Assembly (NCBI GenBank): GCA_017577715.1
Contig: PKRC01000003.1
Location: forward strand, 62,001 to 126,000
Length of the DNA: 64,000 bases
From: Clostridia bacterium
GTDB taxonomy: Bacteria; Bacillota; Clostridia; Caldicoprobacterales; Caldicoprobacteraceae
Direction of reading: 5' to 3'
Shown: positions 42,779 through 51,784 of the stretch, one piece after another
Layout: each line of letters starts with the position of its first letter
Numbering within the stretch: position 1 is the stretch's first letter
Program-made: the position numbers and the translations under genes
The notes under the pieces: generated by a model
The model's database searches: none
What the model saw: the letters and a program-made list of their open reading frames with translations, nothing else
What the model was told of the DNA's origin: nothing

Positions 42779-44455
42779 TTATGCTTCTAATCTCCTATAC
42801 TGGCTTTCTGCCAGAGTGTACAGAATTGCCAAGGTAGGAATGGCCAGAAAGCCCATCGTAAGCCCCAATGCAGCATGTATAATCCACTCTGAAGCCCTCA
42901 GTTGAACGAGTAAAGCTGTTAAAATGGCGGATAGCGCAAGTACGGCCAATGTGAATAGTATGCTAAACAGGCCGTTTAAATTTTGTTTTACTGCTTCCTG
43001 CGGGTTATCCCACTCAAGCCGGGGATGCAAGAGGTCAATGAGCAGATTGAGGGCGTTAAGGAGCACATTTCCCAGCAGACAGAGGATAAATATTGTAAAC
43101 ATCCTTATAATAGACAGTTTCAGTGCTATTCCAATGACCGCGGTGGTGACCACTACTCCTATTCCCGATATGGCCATGCTGTGAAGCAGCTTGGCAGTCA
43201 CCTGCTGCCTTGCCGGTACAGGAATCATCTTGGATATCCAGAAGGTTTTGCCTTCCCTTGAGATGGAAGTGCAGGCTACGATATTGATGCTGGATGCAAA
43301 CAAAACCAGCCCGGCGCTGCCTAAGGTGACCTGCATGGCGAATTGGGGCTGCCTTATTTGCGTGAGCAATGCTTTCATCTCTTCTGCCCGTGCTATAAAA
43401 GGCATCAAAATTAGGAAAGGCACCATTATCATGCCTGCCAGCCCGTTCATGGCATAGACCGGGGTTCTCAAAAACAGCTTCCATTCCTTTAAGAACAGCG
43501 CTATTACCGGGGATGAGGCTTTTTCCAACTGTGCATTTATGCTTTGAGCTGAAAGCTTTTTTCTACCGCGATTTACTTCTTGACCGGCCAGTAGCCCTTT
43601 ATAGAAGAACAGATTGCCCAACCACATCAACAAGCCAAACAGCGTTAAAGAGATCAGTAAATAAAGGATAAAATACATCCAACCTTCTAAAGTTTGCATT
43701 GCTAGTCCGTAAGTGGCCCATGTGCTAGGAGGGACCCTTTGCCCGATTAATTTTATGACATCAGCGCGAGCCACTATCATGTCCTGTATGAATTGTTGGG
43801 AGTTGCCTTCGGGCAGCTTTTGTGCAAAATAGTTTATTGTTAGGCCCAGTAACAAACCCAGCAGGCTGCCCAGCACTACCAGCACATCCCTGTTTTTGCG
43901 TATGCTGACAACCCGCATCAGGATGAGGACGAATATTGATACTAGCACCAGGGGTATTACTGGCGTAAGTAGCAATACCAATAGACTTTTAAGCCAATAC
44001 ATCAACCCTGGTCGCATCCCTGTACCGTAAATGATGATAGCAGGAAGCAGCACAGGCCAAGCTACCAAGTATTCGTTTACCATGATTATTATGAATTTAC
44101 TGGCCAGTATATGGTATGGTTTTAACGGTAAGGGAACCAGAAGGTCGATATCGTTTGAAAAGTAAAATGCTGATATCACGTAAAATATGCCGAATATAAA
44201 TACCATGAACTGACATGCAAGTATAGCGATGAGCAATACCAGCTCGGGGCTGTTGAGCATCTGACCACCTTTATATACGCCCTGTAAAAATACGGTATAA
44301 AGGGCTATTATGGAGCCACCGCCCAGTATGATAGACAAACCTATTAAGATGGGTTCCCAAAGGTGCTTTTTCTCCTTTGTGAACCTATAGCGAAGGGCTG
44401 AGATTCCAAAATTCACATTCAGGCTGGTAATCAGTAGGCTGATAAACTGCTTCAT
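42779..44455 (-). CDS. ABC-2-type transporter permease, large form
   Basis: A 558-residue integral membrane protein with roughly twelve hydrophobic segments, the permease partner of the ATPase encoded just upstream on the same strand (4-base overlap). Features include an N-terminal cytosolic stretch (SALRYRFTKEKKHLWEP) and a middle soluble part (about 280-320). It resembles unnamed exporter permeases of Clostridia. Substrate unknown; the sequence gives no clue beyond export-type architecture. Confidence 0.82.
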   Translation of the reverse strand: MKQFISLLITSLNVNFGISALRYRFTKEKKHLWEPILIGLSIILGGGSIIALYTVFLQGVYKGGQMLNSPELVLLIAILACQFMVFIFGIFYVISAFYFSNDIDLLVPLPLKPYHILASKFIIIMVNEYLVAWPVLLPAIIIYGTGMRPGLMYWLKSLLVLLLTPVIPLVLVSIFVLILMRVVSIRKNRDVLVVLGSLLGLLLGLTINYFAQKLPEGNSQQFIQDMIVARADVIKLIGQRVPPSTWATYGLAMQTLEGWMYFILYLLISLTLFGLLMWLGNLFFYKGLLAGQEVNRGRKKLSAQSINAQLEKASSPVIALFLKEWKLFLRTPVYAMNGLAGMIMVPFLILMPFIARAEEMKALLTQIRQPQFAMQVTLGSAGLVLFASSINIVACTSISREGKTFWISKMIPVPARQQVTAKLLHSMAISGIGVVVTTAVIGIALKLSIIRMFTIFILCLLGNVLLNALNLLIDLLHPRLEWDNPQEAVKQNLNGLFSILFTLAVLALSAILTALLVQLRASEWIIHAALGLTMGFLAIPTLAILYTLAESQYRRLEA

Positions 44456-45174
44456 TGTTCCGTCAACTCCAGAAATATGTTTTCCAGGGTTTCGGATTGC
44501 TCTCCGCGGCGCAGCTCATCGAGGGTACCCACCGCTATCAATTTGCCCCTATGGATTATGCCTATCCTGTCGCACAGGCGTTCGGCAACTTCTAGAATAT
44601 GGGTAGAAAAAAATACCGTATTGCCTTTTTGGCAATGCTGCCGCATGAGCTCTTTGAGCAGGTGCGAAGACTTGGGGTCTAATCCTACCATGGGTTCATC
44701 CATGATCCACAGGGCGGGATTGTGAAGAAGAGCTCCTGCTAGAGCTATCTTCTGCTTCATGCCGTGGGAGTAGCTCTTGATGAGATCCCCTGCGGCGTCG
44801 GTGAGGTCAAACATCTCCAGAAAATAGTTGATCCTCTCTTTTCTCAGGGTAACCGGTACCTGATATATATCTGCCATGAAATTGAGGTATTCCATACCCG
44901 TCAAGTTATCGTACACCACCGGATTGTCGGGCACATATCCAATGCTCTTTTTTGCCTCTATGGGATTTTTCTGGTTATCGTATCCGTTGACGATGATGCT
45001 TCCTTCATCGGGATTTAAAAGCCCAACTATCATCTTGATGGTGGTGGTCTTTCCAGCGCCGTTGGGCCCTAAAAAGCCGAATATTTCTCCTGGCTTTACA
45101 TGAAGGCTCAACCCATCAACAGCTTTGACTGCTCCCCGGTTGTAGCTCTTGGACAGATTGCTTATCCTGAGCAT
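44452..45174 (-). CDS. ABC transporter ATP-binding protein
   Basis: A 240-residue ATPase of the exporter type: Walker A GPNGAGKTT, signature YSHGMKQKIALAGALL, Walker B LWIMDEPMVGLDP and switch His in STHILEVAERLCD. The short C-terminal tail suggests a DrrA/YtrB-like exporter rather than an importer. It precedes its permease gene and overlaps it by four bases. A good sigma-A promoter lies upstream on the reverse strand. Confidence 0.92.
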   Translation of the reverse strand: MLRISNLSKSYNRGAVKAVDGLSLHVKPGEIFGFLGPNGAGKTTTIKMIVGLLNPDEGSIIVNGYDNQKNPIEAKKSIGYVPDNPVVYDNLTGMEYLNFMADIYQVPVTLRKERINYFLEMFDLTDAAGDLIKSYSHGMKQKIALAGALLHNPALWIMDEPMVGLDPKSSHLLKELMRQHCQKGNTVFFSTHILEVAERLCDRIGIIHRGKLIAVGTLDELRRGEQSETLENIFLELTEQ

Positions 45175-45206
45175 GGATATGCCCCCCTTTTTTCAAAGTT
45201 AGATAT

Positions 45207-45235
45207 ATTATACCAGTTATTTGCTGTATTTGCAA
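45207..45235 (-). promoter_or_regulatory. Promoter for the ABC transporter operon
   Basis: On the reverse strand: TTGCAA (45235-45230), a 17-bp spacer and TATAAT (45212-45207) preceded by TGG, an extended -10. It lies about 32 bp before the ATPase start. Confidence 0.7.
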
Positions 45236-45282
45236 TTGTAGTCAAATATAGCAGGACTTCAACAATTTAAGAGGATCGAGGT

Positions 45283-45311
45283 TTGTCTTTTATTTTTGGT
45301 TATGTTATAAT
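45283..45311 (+). promoter_or_regulatory. Promoter for the beta-CASP nuclease gene
   Basis: TTGTCT (45283-45288), a 17-bp spacer and a perfect TATAAT (45306-45311) with TG at 45303-45304 (extended -10). It diverges from the ABC transporter promoter. The 325 bp between the two genes hold both promoters and a roughly 180-base leader with a small ORF. Confidence 0.7.
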
Positions 45312-45337
45312 TCACGTAAAGAAAGGGATTTTATTAA

Positions 45338-45499
45338 ATTAAGGATGGATTTTTTGGGTTTGACGATTCTAACGAGTTACGTGAGAGCGTTTTAAAAATA
45401 CTTTCTGAAGAGATGAATTTTTTCTCGAGTATGAAAAGTAATAGAGACTTCACAGGTTTCGATGCTGAACTATATTCATTTACGGAAGGATGTGGATAG
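45338..45499 (+). CDS. Candidate small ORF preceding the beta-CASP nuclease
   Basis: A stop-free frame of 53 codons ends with TAG 45497-45499, immediately before the nuclease ATG and in the same frame. The encoded peptide looks protein-like, with DDSNELRESVLKILSEEMNF and a later SNRDFTGFDAELYSFTEGCG, but I do not recognise it. It has no ATG near its start (ATT at 45338). ATG 45345 lies in another frame, and a -1 shift at T-TTT-TTG (45350-45356) would join it to this one. An internal ATG at 45416 is possible too. Coding status is uncertain. Confidence 0.3.
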   Translation: MKDGFFGFDDSNELRESVLKILSEEMNFFSSMKSNRDFTGFDAELYSFTEGCG

Positions 45500-48004
45500 A
45501 TGGAGTTGACCTTTTGCGGTGGAGCTGCCGAAGTCGGGGCCAGCTGCTATCTGCTGCGTATAGATGGTAAGAATATTCTCCTGGATGCGGGGGTCAGGAT
45601 GGATTCGTCTAAGGATAGCCTTCCTGACCTCCGCGTCATTCAAGAAAAAGGCGGTGTGGACGCGATATTTGTGTCCCATGCGCATCTGGATCATACCGGT
45701 GCCCTCCCTCTAATAAGCAGGGAGTATCCCCATGCTTCTATATATATGACCCATGCCACCAAAGACTTGGTGCGGGTCCTTCTTTACGATAGCTTGAAGA
45801 TTATGGAACAGCAGGAAGGCGAGATACCTATATATGCAGAGGTCCATGTCAAGCAGATGATGGATAGGATAATATGTTTTTCGCCCGAATATGCCATACA
45901 GCCCTTCAAGGATGCAGAAATTAAGGTCACCTTCTATCATGCGGGGCACATCGTCGGTGCAAGCTGTATCTACATCCAGGGCAAAGAGGGCAGCGCCTTC
46001 TATTCGGGGGACATATCGCTCACCAACCAGTATACGGTGAGCGGGGCGTCAATCCCCAAGCTCCGGCCCGATGTGGCCATACTGGAGGGCACTTACGGGG
46101 ACAAGCTCCATGCCAATCGCCAGATGGAGGAGGAGCGTTTCATCCAGATGGTGGGTGAGGTAATAGATAGAGGTGGGAAGGTGCTGATACCCGCCTTTGC
46201 CATAGGGCGCGCTCAGGAGGTCATACTCATGCTGAGGCGGGCCATGAACAAGGGTAAACTGCCCAGGTTTAAGGTGTTTGTCGATGGCATGGTGCGGGAG
46301 GTATGTAGGGTATACCGCTTGAATCCCAATTATCTGCATAGCAGTTTAGCCAAGAGGGTGTGGAAAGATAAAGAGGTGTTCTTTGACGACTGGATACAGC
46401 CGGTGTCTGACAAGAGGGACAGGGAGGCTGTGGTGGGGCTTTCAGAGCCCTGCTGCATAATATCCAGCTCTGGCATGCTGACCGGCGGGCCGAGCCAGTG
46501 GTATGCAGAAAAGCTGGTGGGGGATGAAAACAACTTCATCGCCATAACAGGATATCAGGATGAGGAGGCTCCCGGCCGCCAGCTGCTCAACTTGGTGAAC
46601 GCCCATTGCGAGGAGAGGTTTCTGGATCTGGGAGAAAGGCGGATCCCTGTCAGCTGCCAGCTTGACAAGTACAACTTATCTGCCCATGCTGATAAGATTG
46701 AACTTTTAGGGGTATTACACGCCCTTTCGCCTAGGCAGATCTTTCTAGTACATGGACAGGAAGAGGTCATACAGCATTTGGGGAAGGAGATGCAGGCCGA
46801 TTTTCAAGGCAGAGTTTATGTGCCCAGAAACGGAGAGACCTATGATTTTCACATCAGGCGTCCAAGAATGCAGATTGAACGGGCTTTGATTCCTTCCCTC
46901 AATAGAGAGGGCATTCCTGAAGGCGAGGATATAGAGGTCCTGTGGAGACATATAATGGAACACGGTGGGCAAAAGAGGGCATACAGCCCCGAAGAGCTGC
47001 TCTACATCTGGTCGGGGAAGGAACCAGTGCAGGAAGGCGTAAGCCAGCTGAGCAGCATACTGCTGCATTCCGACTATTTTGAGCCCGATAGCTGGCGGCC
47101 TTTTTTGTACCGGCCGCTGTCTGAGGAGCGGGTCGCTCAGCGGCTCCAAAAACTTCAAGGCCCGATGGAGGTTAACCGCATGCTGGCGCTGGTTGATGAA
47201 TATTTTCCGCCCGAGACGGGGCTGTATAAAAAGGGAGCCAGGTTTGAAGAAAAGGTTGCGCTGCTTTACTTCAAATTTCCAAAGGTGGCGGCTCAGAGGT
47301 ATAGGGATGAAATTGAGCACTTTGAGAAGCTAACCGGATGGCGGGTCGAGCTTAACCGCGAGTGTAACCTTGAAGCTGCAGAAGACCTGCTTGTAAGCCT
47401 CCTGCCTGAAGGGGCCTATCTTTTGGGGAGTTTGTCGTATTACCGTGCTGAGGGATATTTTAAAGCTACCATTGAAGGGGATGTGGATGTAGAAGATATA
47501 AGGAGGCGGTTTGCAGAGGCTACCGGCCTTGATCTGATCATTGAAGGGCATGTAAAGCCTGATGCCTTTGAGCCCATAGCCGTACAGCCCGGGCAGATGG
47601 AGCAAAACAGGGCTTTCAGGCTTATAGAAGAGACCTTTGCGGGTAAACCCCACAGGCTTTACAAAAAGGGGCTCAAACGGGACGAAAAAGGGCCCTATAT
47701 AGAGTTGACTTTTATATCTCCCGAGATAGGTCAGCAGTACCGGGATGTCATATTGCAGCTGGAGAACAAAACGGGATGGCCTATGAGGATCAACCCCAAT
47801 CCCAACCAGAACGAGGTCATCAAGCTGGCAAGGCGATTGCTGGAGCAAAGGGGATTGCGTTTGAAGAGGAATCCCGGCTTTTTTCAGCTGGAAAAGGAGG
47901 TTAGGGTTGTACCTCTGGGCGATTGGGATTGCCAGGCCTTCGATGACGTTAAAAAGGAATTTGAATCTTGTACTGGCTACAAGCTGGTTATTGAGAAAAA
48001 TTAA
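45500..48004 (+). CDS. Metallo-beta-lactamase/beta-CASP RNA nuclease with duplicated C-terminal module
   Basis: An 834-residue protein. Residues 1-460 form an MBL/beta-CASP nuclease: HAHLDH (60-65), later AGHIVGA, YSGDIS, the beta-CASP part with IPAFAIGRAQEV and ISSSGMLTGG, and the late His motif SAHAD. This is the CPSF/YSH1-like exonuclease fold, so RNA cleavage is the likely activity. The C-terminal half is unusual: two related modules at about 563-684 and 707-834, each with LYKKG, QRYRDEI or QQYRDVI, a TGW motif and a TGL/TGY-containing end. They may bind RNA; that is inference. GGAAGGA precedes ATG 45500. Confidence 0.85.
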   Translation: MELTFCGGAAEVGASCYLLRIDGKNILLDAGVRMDSSKDSLPDLRVIQEKGGVDAIFVSHAHLDHTGALPLISREYPHASIYMTHATKDLVRVLLYDSLKIMEQQEGEIPIYAEVHVKQMMDRIICFSPEYAIQPFKDAEIKVTFYHAGHIVGASCIYIQGKEGSAFYSGDISLTNQYTVSGASIPKLRPDVAILEGTYGDKLHANRQMEEERFIQMVGEVIDRGGKVLIPAFAIGRAQEVILMLRRAMNKGKLPRFKVFVDGMVREVCRVYRLNPNYLHSSLAKRVWKDKEVFFDDWIQPVSDKRDREAVVGLSEPCCIISSSGMLTGGPSQWYAEKLVGDENNFIAITGYQDEEAPGRQLLNLVNAHCEERFLDLGERRIPVSCQLDKYNLSAHADKIELLGVLHALSPRQIFLVHGQEEVIQHLGKEMQADFQGRVYVPRNGETYDFHIRRPRMQIERALIPSLNREGIPEGEDIEVLWRHIMEHGGQKRAYSPEELLYIWSGKEPVQEGVSQLSSILLHSDYFEPDSWRPFLYRPLSEERVAQRLQKLQGPMEVNRMLALVDEYFPPETGLYKKGARFEEKVALLYFKFPKVAAQRYRDEIEHFEKLTGWRVELNRECNLEAAEDLLVSLLPEGAYLLGSLSYYRAEGYFKATIEGDVDVEDIRRRFAEATGLDLIIEGHVKPDAFEPIAVQPGQMEQNRAFRLIEETFAGKPHRLYKKGLKRDEKGPYIELTFISPEIGQQYRDVILQLENKTGWPMRINPNPNQNEVIKLARRLLEQRGLRLKRNPGFFQLEKEVRVVPLGDWDCQAFDDVKKEFESCTGYKLVIEKN

Positions 48005-48110
48005 CGCGATATATAAAATATTATATATGGGTTGTCTTTCCTGTTTATAATATTTGATTGTTAAGGGGAACCGGAACCGATTAAAGAAGTATGGGAATGG
48101 GGGTAATATT

Positions 48111-48992
48111 ATGAAGATAAGAAAGGCCATCATTCCGGCGGCAGGATTAGGAACCAGGTTTTTGCCGGCTACAAAAGCTCAGCCCAAAGAGATGTTGCCC
48201 ATCGTCGATAAGCCTACCATACAGTACATTATAGAAGAGGCTATTGAGTCGGGAATAGAGGAATTTCTCATCGTTACCGGCAGAAACAAGAGGTCCATTG
48301 AGGACCATTTTGACCGTTCACTGGAGCTGGAAGAGGCCCTTCGCAAAAGCAATAGGGAAGACCTCCTCAAGCTGGTGGATGATATCTCAAATATGGTGGA
48401 TATTCACTACATACGCCAAAAGGAGCCCAAGGGATTAGGGCATGCCATATACTGCGCTCGTTCCTTTATAGGGGATGAGCCGTTCGCCGTCTTATTGGGC
48501 GACGATATAGTCTACTCTAAAACCCCTTGTTTAAAGCAGCTCATTGAGGTTTACAATGAATATAAGACTACTGTTCTTGGGTGCCAGCATGTGCCTAAGG
48601 AGGACGTTAGCAAGTACGGCATAGTTAACGGTATACCTATTGAAGACAGGGTTTACAAGGTTAAGGGGCTGGTTGAAAAGCCCGATCCCGATAAGGCGCC
48701 GTCCACCCTGGCCATTTTGGGGCGGTATATCATCACGCCCAGGATATTTTATCATCTGGCCAATACTCCGCCAGGGGTCGGGGGAGAGATACAGCTTACC
48801 GATGCACTGCAGGCTCTGGCTTCGGAAGAAGCCATATATGCCTATGAGTTTGAGGGTAAAAGATATGACGTGGGGCACAAGCTGGGCTACCTGCAGGCCA
48901 CAGTGGAGTTTGCCCTTCGCAGGGAAGACCTCAAGGAGGAGTTTGGGCGTTATTTAAAAGGTTTGGTGGAAAGAGAATTGAGCGATATTTAA
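48111..48992 (+). CDS. galU: UTP-glucose-1-phosphate uridylyltransferase
   Basis: GalU makes UDP-glucose from UTP and glucose-1-P. The 293 residues have the nucleotide-binding motif AIIPAAGLGTRFLPATKA, VDKPTIQYI and VEKPDPDKAPS. ATG 48111 gives the family N-terminus MKIRKAIIPAAG, with GGGGGT as the site. The phosphohexomutase gene follows after 96 bp and could supply the glucose-1-P. Confidence 0.96.
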   Translation: MKIRKAIIPAAGLGTRFLPATKAQPKEMLPIVDKPTIQYIIEEAIESGIEEFLIVTGRNKRSIEDHFDRSLELEEALRKSNREDLLKLVDDISNMVDIHYIRQKEPKGLGHAIYCARSFIGDEPFAVLLGDDIVYSKTPCLKQLIEVYNEYKTTVLGCQHVPKEDVSKYGIVNGIPIEDRVYKVKGLVEKPDPDKAPSTLAILGRYIITPRIFYHLANTPPGVGGEIQLTDALQALASEEAIYAYEFEGKRYDVGHKLGYLQATVEFALRREDLKEEFGRYLKGLVERELSDI

Positions 48993-49088
48993 ACCATGTC
49001 CACAGCCTGTGTAAATAAAACCTTCTTTTATGTTAAACAATAAAATCGTAAATCCTACGAGGTATGCCAGAAAAAGGGGGAAGTTTGG

Positions 49089-50819
49089 ATGGATTATAGA
49101 GAGAGATACAGGCTATGGATGGAAAGCCCTGTAATAGATAAAGCCACAAAGGAAGAGCTGGCGGCCATAGCCCACGATGAAAAGGAACTGGAGGACCGAT
49201 TTTACAAGGACCTGGAGTTTGGCACCGGGGGACTTCGCGGGATCATAGGCGCGGGTTCCAACCGGATGAACAAGTATACCGTTGGCAGGGCCACCCAGGG
49301 CCTGGCCAATTATATAAAGAAGCAAGGGTCCCGAGCCATGAACAGAGGCGTCGTAATTGCCTATGACTCCAGGAGGATGTCAAAGGAGTTTGCGTTGGAG
49401 ACTGCCTTGGTGTTGAATGCCAATGGGATTAAAACTTACCTGTATGATGAACTGCAGCCTACCCCGGTGTTGTCGTTTAGCGTGAGGGAGCTGGGGGCCA
49501 TAGCTGGAGTGGTCATAACGGCCAGCCATAATCCCCCCGCTTATAATGGCTACAAGGTGTATTGGGAGGATGGGGGACAGGTACCACCCAGCCGTTCCGA
49601 GGAAATCATAAAAGAAGTTTACGCCGTAGAGCGCTTTGAGGATATCAAAGTCATCAGCAGGGAAGAGGCTGAGGCCCGGGGGCTCTTTCACATTATAGGA
49701 GAAGATGTGCTGAGCCGCTATATCGAGAGGGTAAAGCAGCTATGCATAAATAAGGAGCTGGTCAAGGAGGTCGGCAAGGACCTCAAGATCGTTTATACTC
49801 CCTTGCATGGAACTGGCAATAAGCCGGTAAGGCGTGTGCTTGGGGAGCTGGGCTTTAAAAACGTCATGGTAGTTCCCGAACAGGAACTGCCTGATCCTGA
49901 ATTTCGCACCGTGAAATATCCAAACCCAGAGGAGCCCGAAGCCTTTGCTTTGGCCATAGAGCTTGCCCAAAAACAGGGTGCTGACATAATAATAGGTACC
50001 GACCCGGATAGCGATAGGCTGGGAGTTGTGGTAAAGAATAGAGAGGGCAAATACGTAGTGCTGACCGGCAACCAGCTGGGTGCTTTGCTGGTCAACTACG
50101 TGCTTGGATCCCTGCAAAGAGCGGGCAGGCTGCCGCGCAACGGTGCTATAGTTAAGACAATCGTGACCAGCGAAATGGGGCGAGAGATTGCCAGGTCGTA
50201 TGGCATCGAGACAGTAGATACTTATACCGGCTTTAAATTTATAGGCGAAAAGATCAAGGAATTTGAAGAGGCCGGGGATAAGGTGTTTTTGTTCGGCTAT
50301 GAGGAGAGCTATGGCTATCTTGCAGGGGATTTTGTAAGGGACAAGGATGGCATTATAGCTTCCATGTTGGCTTGCGAAATGGCCGCTTATTATAAATCTA
50401 GGGGTATGACGCTGTATGATGGTTTAATGGAGCTGTGGGAAAGGTTCGGGTATTACCATGAAACTCAGAAATCGGTATATCTTGAAGGCAGGGAAGGCAT
50501 GGAAAAGATAAAGGCCATCATGGAGAGCTTCCGCCAAAACCCGCCCCTCGAGGTAGGAGGAATAAAGGTTGATGTCATTAGGGATTACAAAGAGTTAAAG
50601 GCCTATCACCTGCAAGAGGACAAGGTGTTACCGATACCCATGTCTCAAACGTCTGATGTGTTGCGCTATACCCTGGTTGATGGTTCATGGTTTGCCTTAA
50701 GGCCATCTGGCACTGAGCCTAAGATAAAATTTTACTTCTCCACCGTAGGCAAAAGCCTCCAGGATGCTGAGGAGAAGATGAACAGGCTGGTAAATGGAGT
50801 GATGGCCAGGATTGAGTGA
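49089..50819 (+). CDS. Phosphohexomutase (phosphoglucomutase/phosphomannomutase family)
   Basis: A 576-residue alpha-D-phosphohexomutase of the long PgcA-like type. Visible motifs: FGTGGLRGIIGAGSNRMN near the N-terminus, the phosphoserine loop TASHNPPAYNG (S146), the metal loop DPDSDRLG, the sugar-binding loop GYEESYGYL and the C-terminal phosphate loop RPSGTEPKIKFYF. With galU just upstream, phosphoglucomutase activity is most likely. AAAGGGGGAAG precedes ATG 49089. Confidence 0.92.
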   Translation: MDYRERYRLWMESPVIDKATKEELAAIAHDEKELEDRFYKDLEFGTGGLRGIIGAGSNRMNKYTVGRATQGLANYIKKQGSRAMNRGVVIAYDSRRMSKEFALETALVLNANGIKTYLYDELQPTPVLSFSVRELGAIAGVVITASHNPPAYNGYKVYWEDGGQVPPSRSEEIIKEVYAVERFEDIKVISREEAEARGLFHIIGEDVLSRYIERVKQLCINKELVKEVGKDLKIVYTPLHGTGNKPVRRVLGELGFKNVMVVPEQELPDPEFRTVKYPNPEEPEAFALAIELAQKQGADIIIGTDPDSDRLGVVVKNREGKYVVLTGNQLGALLVNYVLGSLQRAGRLPRNGAIVKTIVTSEMGREIARSYGIETVDTYTGFKFIGEKIKEFEEAGDKVFLFGYEESYGYLAGDFVRDKDGIIASMLACEMAAYYKSRGMTLYDGLMELWERFGYYHETQKSVYLEGREGMEKIKAIMESFRQNPPLEVGGIKVDVIRDYKELKAYHLQEDKVLPIPMSQTSDVLRYTLVDGSWFALRPSGTEPKIKFYFSTVGKSLQDAEEKMNRLVNGVMARIE

Positions 50820-50832
50820 TGGGGGGACGAAT

Positions 50833-51573
50833 TTGAGGGAGATTGACACTTTTCTGTTTGATCTTGATGGGACGTTGCTTCCCATGGATATGGATGAGTT
50901 TACGCGGCTGTACTTTAAGGAATTGACGAAAACTTTTAGCGATTTGATAGAGCCCGAGCGCCTGGTCCAATATGTATGGGCGGTTACAAAGGACATGGTC
51001 AACAATGACGGACAACGCACAAACCAAGAGGTGTTTATGGAAAGCTTTTCCAAACTGGTGGGCCAGGACAAGATTGACGTATATAAAGAAAGGTTTGACG
51101 CCTTTTATGATCAAGGTTTTTTGAACACCCGGCAGTGCGTGAAAGACGTCCCATTCATGAAGGAGAGCGTACGTATATTGAGAGAAAAGGGGTATGATGT
51201 GGCCATAGCCACAAATCCCCTTTTTCCCAAAAGAGCCATACTCCATAGGATTCGATGGGCAGGCTTTGAGCCGGAGGATTTCATATACATCTCGTGTTAC
51301 GAGACCAATCGATTTTGTAAGCCCAATGTGGGCTTTTATCGAGAAGTGTTGAGAGATATCGGCAAACAACCCCATCAATGCATCATGGTGGGCAACGATG
51401 TACAGGAGGACCTGGTGGCTGCTTCCGTTGGTATGGCGACCTATTTGATCACCGATTACATGTTGCACAGGACGGGAGATCCTATTGAGTGCACTTATAA
51501 GGGTTCCTATGGGGATTTTTATGAGTTCGTAAAGCAGCTGCCTGCTGTTGGTAAACATAAAAGGGCCCGATAA
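50833..51573 (+). CDS. HAD-superfamily hydrolase
   Basis: A 246-residue haloacid dehalogenase-type phosphatase: motif I FLFDLDGTLLP (D10, D12), a helical cap (about 20-95), motif II IATNPLFP, motif III Lys in NRFCKPNVGFY and motif IV VGNDVQEDLVAA. Substrate cannot be deduced. TTG 50833 follows GGGGGG at eight bases; it lies 13 bases after the mutase stop. A strong terminator follows. Confidence 0.85.
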   Translation: MREIDTFLFDLDGTLLPMDMDEFTRLYFKELTKTFSDLIEPERLVQYVWAVTKDMVNNDGQRTNQEVFMESFSKLVGQDKIDVYKERFDAFYDQGFLNTRQCVKDVPFMKESVRILREKGYDVAIATNPLFPKRAILHRIRWAGFEPEDFIYISCYETNRFCKPNVGFYREVLRDIGKQPHQCIMVGNDVQEDLVAASVGMATYLITDYMLHRTGDPIECTYKGSYGDFYEFVKQLPAVGKHKRAR

Positions 51574-51626
51574 GATGGGGGATCTTTTGCATAACGTGCA
51601 TGCTTGATGGCTCCCAGAAGGTAAGA

Positions 51627-51665
51627 GGGGATGAGGCTATCTAGAAGATAGTCTTCCCCTTTTTT
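51627..51665 (+). terminator. Rho-independent terminator after HAD gene
   Basis: GGGG and CTATC arms (51627-51641) pair with GATAG and CCCC (51646-51659), followed by a run of six T. Confidence 0.85.
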
Positions 51666-51713
51666 CGTTTTGAATATTTAGTAAATCCATAAGGGATAAA
51701 GGGAGTATAAAGG

Positions 51714-51742
51714 TTGTAGCGCAATTAAAATTGTGGTACAAT
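51714..51742 (+). promoter_or_regulatory. Promoter for thrB with a palindrome over the -10
   Basis: TTGTAG (51714-51719), a 17-bp spacer and TACAAT (51737-51742) with TGG before it (extended -10). AAATTGT-GGT-ACAATTT (51728-51744) is a perfect 7-3-7 palindrome covering the -10, a plausible operator; the regulator is unknown. Confidence 0.55.
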
Positions 51743-51784
51743 TTCCTAAAGAAAGCCAAAGCGTTCAAACAGGAGGAAAAGTAT

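Noticed and set aside
47330..48133. 267-codon reverse ORF opposite the nuclease C-terminus
   Set aside because: Shadow ORF; the forward frame is continuous and shows an internal repeat at protein level.
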